From Sphingomonadales bacterium (lineage in GTDB: Bacteria; Pseudomonadota; Alphaproteobacteria; SMXS01): DNA of 64,000 bases. The stretch is from assembly GCA_022844405.1 (NCBI GenBank), contig JALHLV010000001.1:62001-126000 (forward strand), read 5' to 3'. The notes below the pieces were generated by a model. The model saw only the letters and a program-made list of their open reading frames with translations. It was not told where the DNA came from and made no database searches. Both the position numbers and the translations under genes were made by a program. Below, piece by piece: positions 57,755 through 64,000 of the stretch (within the stretch, counting starts at the first letter, position 1; the number at the start of each line of letters is the position of its first letter).

Positions 57755-58975
57755 ATGGATTTCAACGATACCCCGCAGGAAGCCGGCTTCCGCGTGCAGG
57801 CCAGGGAATGGATCGCGGCCAATCGCCCGGCCGACTGGCAGAACAAGGCTGGCGGCCGCGACCAGGACGGCATCGCCATCTCCAAGGCGTGGCAGAAGAA
57901 GAAGTACGACGCGGGCTGGGCCTGCATCCACTGGCCGAAGGAATTCGGCGGCCGCGGCGCCACGCCCATCGAGCGGGTGATCTGGTCGCAGGAAGAGGGC
58001 GAACTGGGCGCGCTCAGCGGTCTGTTCATCATCGGCCAGGGCATGTGCGCCCCGACGATCATGGCGCACGGCTCGCAGGTGGCGAAGGCGCGCCATGTGC
58101 CCAAGATCGCCAGCGGCGAGGAAATCTGGTGCCAGTTGTTCTCCGAGCCGGGCAGCGGTTCCGACCTTGCCGGCCTGCGCACCCGCGCCGAGAAGCAGGG
58201 CGACGAGTGGGTGATCAACGGCCAGAAGATCTGGACCTCGGGCGCCCACTATTCGGACTACGGCATCCTGATCACCCGCACCGATCCCACCGTGGCCAAG
58301 CACAAGGGCCTGACCATGTTCTACCTGGACATGCGCTCGCCCGGCGTGACCATCAAGCCGATCAAGCAGGTGTCCGGCCGCTCCGACTTCAACGAGGTCT
58401 ACTTCGCCGACGTCCGCATCCCCGACAGCCAGCGGCTGGGCGAGGTGGGCGAGGGCTGGAAGGTGTCGCTGACCACGCTGATGAACGAGCGTCTCGCGGT
58501 GGGCGGCGGCTTCCCGACCAACTTCGAGGAAATGTTCGAGATGGCCAAGGTCATCGAGGACGAGGACGGCCCGGCCATCGACAACGCCAGCGTGCGTGAG
58601 AAGCTGGCCGACTGGTACATCCGCTCGGCCGGCCTGCGCAACACGTCCTACCGCATGATCTCGGCGCTGTCGCGCGGCCAGGCGCCCGGTCCCGAAGCCT
58701 CGATCAGCAAGCTGGTGCTGGGCGTCAACCGGCTGAACATGGCCTCGACCATGCTCGACATCCAGGATGCTTACGGTGTCATCAGCCAGAAAGACCTGGC
58801 GGTGAACGGCGGACAGTTCCACGAGATTTTCTTCCGCGCCGTTGCCCACCGCATCGAGGGCGGCACCGACGAAATCCTGCGCAACATCATCGCCGAGCGC
58901 GTGCTGGGCCTGCCGGGCGACATCCGGGTCGACAAGGACCTGCCGTTCAACAAGATCCCCACCGGGGCGAACTGA
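57755..58975 (+). CDS. Acyl-CoA dehydrogenase, second of an adjacent pair
   Basis: A 406-aa flavoprotein. Features are HWPKEFGGRGATPIERV, the FAD/substrate loop FSEPGSGSDLAGLRTRAEK, GQKIWTSGAHYSDYG, and the C-terminal signature HRIEGGTDEILRNIIAERVL. It is about 30 residues longer than its upstream partner and from a different subfamily, as expected if the two form a heteromeric enzyme. Electrons would reach ubiquinone through ETF-QO, encoded near 19 kb. Confidence 0.9.
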   Translation: MDFNDTPQEAGFRVQAREWIAANRPADWQNKAGGRDQDGIAISKAWQKKKYDAGWACIHWPKEFGGRGATPIERVIWSQEEGELGALSGLFIIGQGMCAPTIMAHGSQVAKARHVPKIASGEEIWCQLFSEPGSGSDLAGLRTRAEKQGDEWVINGQKIWTSGAHYSDYGILITRTDPTVAKHKGLTMFYLDMRSPGVTIKPIKQVSGRSDFNEVYFADVRIPDSQRLGEVGEGWKVSLTTLMNERLAVGGGFPTNFEEMFEMAKVIEDEDGPAIDNASVREKLADWYIRSAGLRNTSYRMISALSRGQAPGPEASISKLVLGVNRLNMASTMLDIQDAYGVISQKDLAVNGGQFHEIFFRAVAHRIEGGTDEILRNIIAERVLGLPGDIRVDKDLPFNKIPTGAN

Positions 58976-58983
58976 GAGAAACC

Positions 58984-59961
58984 ATGATCAAGACCCGTTT
59001 CACCGAAGAGTTCGGCATCAAGCATCCGATCGTGCAGGGCGGCATGCAGTGGGTCGGCCGCGCCGAGCTGGTGTCGGCCGTCGCCAATGCCGGCGCGCTC
59101 GGCTTCATCACCGCGCTGACCCAGCCGACGCCCGAGGACCTGGCCAAGGAAATCAAGCGCTGCCGCGAGATGACCGACCAGCCGTTCGGCGTCAACCTCA
59201 CGATCCTGCCGACGGTGCGGCCGACGCCCTATGACGAATACGCCCGCGCCATCATCGAAGGCGGCGTGAAGATCATCGAGACCGCCGGCCGCAATCCGGA
59301 GCCCTACATGCCGTGGTTCAAGGAAGCCGGCGTGAAGGTCATCCACAAATGCACCTCGGTCCGGCACGGCGTGAAGGCCCAGCAGGTCGGATGCGACGCG
59401 GTGTCCATGGACGGCTTCGAATGCGCCGGCCATCCGGGCGAGGACGACGTGCCGAACCTGGTGCTGCTGCCGGCCGCCGCCGACCAGCTCACCATCCCGA
59501 TGATCGCCTCGGGCGGCTTCGGCGACGGCCGTGGTCTCGTGGCCGCGCTCGCGCTGGGCGCGGAAGGCATCAACATGGGCACCCGCTTCATGGCCACCAA
59601 GGAAGCGCCGATCCACGAGAACGTGAAGCGCAAGCTGGTCGAGAGCAACGAGCGCGATACCCAGCTCGTCTACCGCAAATTCCGCAACACGGCGCGTATC
59701 TACAAGAACGACATCGCCAAGCGGGTCCACGAGATCGAGACCACCAAGGCCGACGCCACCTTCGAGGACATCAAGGACCTGGTCGTCGGCGTCAAGGGCC
59801 GCTCGCTGCTCGAGACCGGCGACATGGAGTCGGGTGTGTGGAGCGCCGGCACCGTCATGGGCATCATCAAGGATATCCCGACGGTCAAGGAACTGGTCGA
59901 GCGGATCATCCACGACGCCGAGGAGATCATCAACCAGCGCCTGAGGCGCATCGCCAATTGA
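58984..59961 (+). CDS. Nitronate monooxygenase / 2-nitropropane dioxygenase-like flavoprotein
   Basis: A 325-aa FMN TIM-barrel protein. The N-terminal IKHPIVQGGMQWVGRAELVS and the FMN loops GFECAGHPGEDD and ASGGFGDGRGLVAALALGAEG are typical. LGAEGINMGTRFMATKEAP follows. It is class I-like and includes the His in AGHPG. It is the last gene of the operon with the crotonase and dehydrogenases, which suggests a reductase or oxidase role on a CoA intermediate rather than on nitroalkanes. A clear terminator follows. Confidence 0.87.
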   Translation: MIKTRFTEEFGIKHPIVQGGMQWVGRAELVSAVANAGALGFITALTQPTPEDLAKEIKRCREMTDQPFGVNLTILPTVRPTPYDEYARAIIEGGVKIIETAGRNPEPYMPWFKEAGVKVIHKCTSVRHGVKAQQVGCDAVSMDGFECAGHPGEDDVPNLVLLPAAADQLTIPMIASGGFGDGRGLVAALALGAEGINMGTRFMATKEAPIHENVKRKLVESNERDTQLVYRKFRNTARIYKNDIAKRVHEIETTKADATFEDIKDLVVGVKGRSLLETGDMESGVWSAGTVMGIIKDIPTVKELVERIIHDAEEIINQRLRRIAN

Positions 59962-59976
59962 GTTTTTTGGTTCGGG

Positions 59977-60017
59977 AAGCCGTCCGCACCGAAAGGCTCG
60001 GGCGGCTTTTTCTTTTT
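59977..60017 (+). terminator. Intrinsic terminator after the flavoprotein gene
   Basis: An imperfect stem, AAGCCGTCCGCACC with GGCTCGGGCGGCTT, a GAAA loop, then a T tract. A near copy of this terminator follows the gene remnant at 60706-60738. Confidence 0.8.
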
Positions 60018-60077
60018 CAGACTAGCGCATCCTCAGTTTAGAGTAGGAACATCCTAATACTGACCTTCGGAGGCGAA

Positions 60078-60560
60078 ATGAAATTCGTCGTGCTTTTTAT
60101 AGTTGGTCTTTTTCTGGCGGATTTAGTGTTTATCTACAGTGTCGGCCAGCGTCTCATCGGCGATCCGTCAAATGACGAGGTCGCCCGATTCGCCGATCCG
60201 AGTAAACGCACGGACGCCGTTATTTGTGAATGGAACGGCGGAGTAACTGAAAACTTCGCCTATGAGGTCCATATAGTAGAGCACTTTGCCCCCGTACAGT
60301 GTGGAAAGGACTTCGCTGTGATATTGTACGCGGCGACGCGGAATGAAAACGCCTATGGCGTCAATTTGCGCTGGGTTGCCAATAACTCGGTCCACGTGGA
60401 ATATCTCGAAGCCAAGTGGATTAAGGTTCGGGCTCCTATCGCAGTCTTAAACCACAGTCGGATCAAGCTGGTCTTGAAGGAAGGCGTGGCCGATCTGAGC
60501 GCTCCTCATGGCGGAATGCTCTATAACTTGAGAGGAAAACCTCGGGACGCCGAGCATTGA
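60078..60560 (+). CDS. Orphan hypothetical protein, visibly low GC
   Basis: A 160-aa protein, unrecognised. It has an N-terminal membrane anchor or signal (FVVLFIVGLFLADLVFIYSV) and a soluble domain with two Cys (VICEWNGG and PVQCGKDF). A good ribosome site (GGAGG, four bases before the ATG) supports translation. Base composition is clearly AT-richer than the neighbours, with many A/T third positions, which suggests transfer. It lies between the flavoprotein terminator and a remnant of a paralogous flavoprotein 3' end. No function can be assigned. Confidence 0.7.
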   Translation: MKFVVLFIVGLFLADLVFIYSVGQRLIGDPSNDEVARFADPSKRTDAVICEWNGGVTENFAYEVHIVEHFAPVQCGKDFAVILYAATRNENAYGVNLRWVANNSVHVEYLEAKWIKVRAPIAVLNHSRIKLVLKEGVADLSAPHGGMLYNLRGKPRDAEH

Positions 60561-60688
60561 TGGTGAATTCTTCAACGCCAGCCATCGTTACGAGCATCTT
60601 CAGGGGCATCCAGAAGAAACCGGTCGAGCGCCTTGTCCGCAAGGCGGAAGGGTTCATCGACCAGCGCCTGAAGCGCATCGTCAACTGA
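60560..60688 (+). pseudogene. Remnant of the 3' end of a flavoprotein paralogue
   Basis: The last 21 codons read VERLVRKAEGFIDQRLKRIVN, against VERIIHDAEEIINQRLRRIAN at the end of the nitronate-monooxygenase-like protein (11 of 21 identical). The bases after the stop also match, including the terminator. The 42-codon frame overlaps the orphan gene stop by one base (TGATG). It looks like the surviving tail of a duplicated gene. Confidence 0.7.
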
Positions 60689-60705
60689 GTTTCTGGGTTT
60701 CGGAA

Positions 60706-60738
60706 GCCGCCCGCGCCTCTCGGCGCGGGCGGCTTTTC
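60706..60738 (+). terminator. Intrinsic terminator after the gene remnant
   Basis: A perfect 12-base stem, GCCGCCCGCGCC (60706-60717) with GGCGCGGGCGGC (60722-60733), a TCTC loop, then TTTTCTT. Confidence 0.92.
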
Positions 60739-60740
60739 TT

Positions 60741-61225
60741 ATAGTTCATCACGGAATAGCGGGGAATCAGGGTTTGATGCAGGTCACTCCTGTATCCGCG
60801 TCCCTGAGCCCGTCGAAGGGCCTTGCACGAATGCTGATGCAAGGCCCTTCGACGGGCTCAGGGACACGGTGAAAATTGTGTTCTGCCCATGAAGGTTGGA
60901 GGCCAACCAGGCCGATCAGCCACCCCGCCATTCCGTGAAGAATTTTTATTTTGGCGTCCGGGCGTGCTCAAGTACCCTCCAAGCGACTTGGTCCAGTTTA
61001 ACGGGCGGCTCATCGGTAACGAGGACTATCCGTTCATCAGCCAACCTGAAGGGCGAGTGCTGTCGGGAGTCCATGTACTCCCGCCACGGACCGGAGGCTG
61101 AACTGACCGTCTTTCCGGATTCGGATTGACACCATGCCGCCGGGGTTTACCCTTCTGTGAATGTTGGACGGCCGATCAAGAAGGGACGCCTTCGGTCGGC
61201 CGCTCATACGAAACGGGAGACGGAC
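60741..61225. other. Gap with a family C repeat and a doubtful short frame
   Basis: It contains the repeat at 60800-60865. A 70-codon frame at 60889-61101 begins MKVGGQPGRSATPPF and has no convincing ribosome site or family. I do not call it a gene. Confidence 0.5.
60800..60865. repeat. Family C inverted repeat, copy 3
   Basis: Perfect 28-base arms, 60800-60827 and 60838-60865 (GTCCCTGAGCCCGTCGAAGG, continuing GCCTTGCA), with a 10-base loop. It is the same family as at 50587-50658 and 53081-53153. A compensating change (AGCCCG paired with CGGGCT) keeps the stem intact. Confidence 0.9.
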
Positions 61226-62569
61226 ATGACGGACATCATCACCCATCCGCTGGCGATCGACGGCAAGGACCCGCGCAATACCCGCGGCGACCGGATTTCG
61301 CAGGATCGCTACTATTCGCGCGAGTGGATGCAGCGCGAATGGGATCACCTGTGGACCAAGGTCTGGCACATCGCCGGCCGGGTGAACCAGTTGCCCGAGC
61401 CGGGCGACTACATCGTCCACGACTTCATGCACGAGTCGGTGATCATCGCCCGCCAGTCTGATGGCTCGCTGAAGGGCTTCTACAACGCCTGCGGCCACCG
61501 GGCGCAGAAGCTGGTGCGCGGCAACGGCTCGCAGGACAGCTGGGCCTGCCCGTATCACGGCTGGGTCTGGAGCACCGACGGCAGCCTGCTCGACGCCTGC
61601 GACCGCGACGACTTCCCGCAGGGCGATCCCGTGGGCAAGATCCGCCTGATCGAGGTCCGGGTCGACACCTGGGGCGGCTTCGTCTGGTACACCATGGACG
61701 ACGAGGCGCCGCCGCTGCTCAAATACCTGGAGCCCATTCCGGAAATCTACCGGAATTTTCCGTTCGAGACGCAGGTGCGCGTGCGCTGGGTGCGGGTCGA
61801 ACTGGGGTGCAACTGGAAGTTCTCGTCGGACAATTTCAACGAGTCCTATCACACCCGCACGGCGCATCCGCAGGTGCCGCCGATCATCGACCAGGACCAC
61901 TTCACCTCGCGCTTCGAGATGTATCCGATGGGCCATGCGCGCATCATTCAGATGGGCCGCCCGTCGTTGCGCGACCGCGTGCCCGAGGACCAGCCGCATC
62001 CGTTCGACGATACCCTGCGCGAATGGGGCATCGATCCGGCGAAGTACGCGACCTATGAGGACAAGGCCATGCAGGGCTGGCTCGACCTCAAGGAAGCCAA
62101 GCGCAAGCTCGGCCCGGAGCGCGGCTACCGGCACTTCGAGAAGCTGAATGACGAGGACCTGACCGAGAGCCCGTTCGGCGTCGTGTTTCCCAACATCGCG
62201 TTCGGCGCCGGGGCGGAAGGCATGTCGTTCTTCCGCTGGGAGCCGCACCGCGACGATCCGGAGAAGTGCTACTTCGACCTGTGGGACCTGGCGTTCCCGG
62301 TCGAGGGCCAGTACCGCGCCCGCCTCACCGAAACCAATGTGGAGATGAAGGAAGCCGAGTACGATTTCCGCGTCTACACCGGCAACGACGCCGTCGCCGA
62401 CCTGCATGACCAGGTGGTGTTCCAGGACTGGGCGCTCAGCCCCGGCCAGCAGGCCGGCTGGCGCTCGCGCGGCTATCAGGAGCCGTATCTGGCCGCGCAG
62501 GAAACCCGGGTGCGCCGCTTCCACGAGGTGCTCAACGACTACCTGGACGGTAAACCGCCGGGCTGGTGA
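61226..62569 (+). CDS. Rieske non-heme iron oxygenase, alpha subunit (second of two)
   Basis: A 447-aa oxygenase from ATG 61226, with GGGAG upstream. The Rieske ligands are Cys89/His91 (CGHRAQKL) and Cys108/His111 (CPYHGW). Mononuclear iron is held by DNFNESYHTRTAHPQ, with His209 and His214. It resembles the protein encoded at 53219-54553 in length, layout and ending (FHEVLNDYLDG against FHDTLNDYVEG), so the two are paralogues. No beta subunit or reductase is adjacent. Confidence 0.9.
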   Translation: MTDIITHPLAIDGKDPRNTRGDRISQDRYYSREWMQREWDHLWTKVWHIAGRVNQLPEPGDYIVHDFMHESVIIARQSDGSLKGFYNACGHRAQKLVRGNGSQDSWACPYHGWVWSTDGSLLDACDRDDFPQGDPVGKIRLIEVRVDTWGGFVWYTMDDEAPPLLKYLEPIPEIYRNFPFETQVRVRWVRVELGCNWKFSSDNFNESYHTRTAHPQVPPIIDQDHFTSRFEMYPMGHARIIQMGRPSLRDRVPEDQPHPFDDTLREWGIDPAKYATYEDKAMQGWLDLKEAKRKLGPERGYRHFEKLNDEDLTESPFGVVFPNIAFGAGAEGMSFFRWEPHRDDPEKCYFDLWDLAFPVEGQYRARLTETNVEMKEAEYDFRVYTGNDAVADLHDQVVFQDWALSPGQQAGWRSRGYQEPYLAAQETRVRRFHEVLNDYLDGKPPGW

Positions 62570-62588
62570 GGCGACCGGGCGGCGCTGC

Positions 62589-63281
62589 TCATTTCGTCTT
62601 GACCGTGAGCTCGTTGCCACGTCCCGGGCTGAACGGCAGCGGCACGGAAAGGTAGCCATTCCGGGGATTGCGCACATAGTCGATATAGCCTGACGCCTGC
62701 TGCAGGGCGTTCTCCCCGATGACGATCGCGCCAGGCTTCAGGTGGGGTTCCAGGAGCGTGAATACCGCGTGGTAGAGCGTGAAGGCGCCGTCGAGCAACA
62801 CCATGTCGATGCCGCCGCCGACGCCGGATTTGAGGGTCTCGCGCGCATCGCCGACGCGGAACTCGACGATATCGGTAAGCCCGGCGGCGGCGACGTTGGC
62901 CCGCGCCCGCTCGGCTTTGCCAGGTTCGAGTTCGGTGCCGATCAGGACGCCGCCGCCCATGTCGCGCAGGGCCGCGGCCATGTAGATGGCGGAAATCCCC
63001 ATGGACGAGCCGAACTCGACGATCCGCTTCGCCTTGCAGGCCCGCGCCAGCATGTAGAGAAAGCGTCCAAACTCCGGCTCGACGCTCAGGAAATTGCCGG
63101 CGTAACCGCGATAGAGGCCCGTCAGGTCCTTGGTCTCGGCATCGACCACCCGCTGCATCGCCTCATCGAAAGTGATCGCCTCGTTGCCGACGGCCTGCAT
63201 CAGCGGCGCATCGGCCGCGTCCGCTTCCCGATGGAGGCGGAGGAGAACCTCCGCGATCGGACCGGCGCTGATTGAATTCAT
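62589..63281 (-). CDS. Class I SAM-dependent O-methyltransferase
   Basis: A 230-aa methyltransferase from ATG 63281. SAM-binding motif I is VEFGSSMGISAIYMAAAL, the acidic loop is IGTELEPGKAERARAN, and motif IV is IDMVLLDGA. It is similar to catechol/caffeoyl-CoA-type enzymes (Methyltransf_3 or _24). The C-terminus ends RGNELTVKTK. It lies 29 bases after the GNAT gene on the same strand. The substrate is unknown. Confidence 0.85.
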   Translation of the reverse strand: MNSISAGPIAEVLLRLHREADAADAPLMQAVGNEAITFDEAMQRVVDAETKDLTGLYRGYAGNFLSVEPEFGRFLYMLARACKAKRIVEFGSSMGISAIYMAAALRDMGGGVLIGTELEPGKAERARANVAAAGLTDIVEFRVGDARETLKSGVGGGIDMVLLDGAFTLYHAVFTLLEPHLKPGAIVIGENALQQASGYIDYVRNPRNGYLSVPLPFSPGRGNELTVKTK

Positions 63282-63310
63282 TTTGGGCCTCCCAGAGTTC
63301 GCTCGGCTCT

Positions 63311-63739
63311 CTAACGTCCATCCAGCCGCTTCGAGAGTACGATAACTTCGCTCGGCTCGTAGCCAACGCGTTCGTAAAATCCACGCGCGCCCAGATTGTC
63401 GGCGCGCACCATGACGTTGAGCTTGGGCACGCCGCGGTCCTTCAGCCACTGCTCGGCCGCCGCCATCAGCAGGACGCCGACGCCCGCTTCCTGCACCTCC
63501 GGCATTACGCCGACATAGTAGACGGCGCCCCGGTGGCCGTCATGGCCGACCATGGCGGTGCCGACCAGCGTTCCTCCCTGTCGCGCGGCCAGGATGGTCG
63601 AGCCGGGACCGCCCAGCGCGAAGGCCGCGTCGGCATGGGGATCGTTCCACGGCCGCGTGAGGTTGCACGCTTGCCACAGCGCGATGGCCTGCGGGATTTC
63701 GCTCTCGGCGAGCCCGCCAATGGCGATTTGTTCTTCCAT
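63311..63739 (-). CDS. GNAT family N-acetyltransferase
   Basis: A 142-aa acetyltransferase. The acetyl-CoA-binding loop is EVQEAGVGVLLMAAAEQWL (a variant of Q/RxxGxG/A), with VYYVGVMPE before it and NLGARGFYERVGYEPSE after it, as in YpeA-like members. The target could be an amine or a protein N-terminus. It is probably cotranscribed with the O-methyltransferase. Confidence 0.88.
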   Translation of the reverse strand: MEEQIAIGGLAESEIPQAIALWQACNLTRPWNDPHADAAFALGGPGSTILAARQGGTLVGTAMVGHDGHRGAVYYVGVMPEVQEAGVGVLLMAAAEQWLKDRGVPKLNVMVRADNLGARGFYERVGYEPSEVIVLSKRLDGR

Positions 63740-63755
63740 CTCTCAATCTCTCGTT

Positions 63756-63773
63756 GTCATCCCGGCGAAGGCC
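63756..63773. repeat. Solitary half-arm of a family B repeat
   Basis: GTCATCCCGGCGAAGGCC matches the first 18 bases of the arm at 11803 but has no partner arm nearby. It is probably a decayed or truncated copy. Confidence 0.6.
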
Positions 63774-63810
63774 CATAGGCGTCGACGTAGCGGTCGCACT
63801 CTCCAATGTT

Positions 63811-63953
63811 GTCATCCCCGACGCTAGTCGAGCCCGCGAACCGGCAGGTTCGCGGCTGCGAGACTTGCGATCGGGGACCCATGTCTCCACGTGAAAGTTG
63901 CGAGCCCCGGGTCGACATGGGTCCCCGCGCGCGCTTCGCTTGGCGGGGATGAC
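63811..63953. repeat. Complex nested inverted repeat
   Basis: Three nested stems are seen. The outer is GTCATCCCCG (63811-63820) with CGGGGATGAC (63944-63953). The middle is CGGGGACCCATGTC (63872-63885) with GACATGGGTCCCCG (63914-63927). A side hairpin CGCGAACC/GGTTCGCG lies within 63835-63854. It is about 143 bp, the size of family A, with related ends. No gene is seen from here to the window edge. Confidence 0.8.
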
Positions 63954-64000
63954 AAATGAGGGGAGGCTCGCGCGTTAAATTGACGCCGATGGGCCAAGGC

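Noticed and set aside
56489-58849. 786-codon minus-strand frame opposite the crotonase and acyl-CoA dehydrogenase genes
   Set aside because: It crosses three well-supported genes antisense, and its residues are low-complexity His/Arg/Gln-rich with no domain.
60889-61101. 70-codon frame upstream of the second Rieske oxygenase
   Set aside because: There is no convincing ribosome site and no recognisable family, and an overlapping frame of similar length exists. It is probably chance.

Overview
The window is about 64 kb of high-GC DNA from an alphaproteobacterial chromosome. Several markers support this. The F0 part of the ATP synthase is a separate atpI-atpB-atpE-atpF'-atpF block with split b and b' subunits. 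There is a CcrM-type GANTC methyltransferase and an alphaproteobacterial ATPase inhibitor zeta subunit (DUF1476). PurS is present, and the purL-bolA-grxD order is typical of the class. The genus cannot be read from the sequence. Gene density is high. Many genes overlap by 1-4 bases, and several starts are TTG or GTG.

Layout. 1-2.5 kb: F0 ATP synthase operon on the minus strand, cut by the left edge, with a clear promoter. 2.5-15.1 kb: mostly minus-strand housekeeping genes (smc, a DsbA-like lipoprotein, a DciA-like DUF721 protein, ccrM, rnhB, a SplB-like radical SAM protein, moaB, a lytic transglycosylase and a family-4-like uracil-DNA glycosylase), with mutY on plus. 15.1-19.0 kb: a DUF1244 gene, then a two-gene overlapping operon pairing a PEP-synthase/rifampin-phosphotransferase-like enzyme with a tyrosine-phosphatase-like protein. 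19.2-26.3 kb: ETF-ubiquinone oxidoreductase, a TPR protein, ispE, a lipoprotein hydrolase, an ElyC/YdcF-type membrane protein and a sugar-nucleotide epimerase. 26.35-26.6 kb: a wecB stub next to tRNA-Gln. 27-32 kb: a Crp/Fnr regulator and a putrescine/spermidine-type ABC transporter (binding protein, ATPase, two permeases). 32-38.6 kb: carbonic anhydrase, a MaoC hydratase, three secreted proteins of poorly known function and a beta-propeller protein. 38.7-43.2 kb: sulfite reductase with DUF934, trmJ, a small monooxygenase-fold protein and rpsD. 43.2-52.1 kb: PhoX phosphatase, glutaredoxin and BolA, then purL-purQ-purS-purC, the zeta ATPase inhibitor and purB. 53.2-62.6 kb: a catabolic region with two Rieske oxygenases flanking a TetR regulator, a crotonase, two adjacent acyl-CoA dehydrogenases and a nitronate-monooxygenase-like flavoprotein. 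62.6-63.7 kb: an O-methyltransferase and a GNAT acetyltransferase.

The most notable non-genic content is a set of four families of dispersed palindromic repeats in intergenic gaps, one of them nested inside another, and seven GANTC sites packed into about 105 bp upstream of ccrM. The best candidates for undescribed biology are the kinase-like/phosphatase-like operon at 15.5-19.0 kb and a low-GC orphan gene near 60 kb. The orphan gene lies between a flavoprotein gene and a degenerate copy of that gene's 3' end and terminator. No CRISPR array, insertion sequence, prophage or recognisable defence island is visible.
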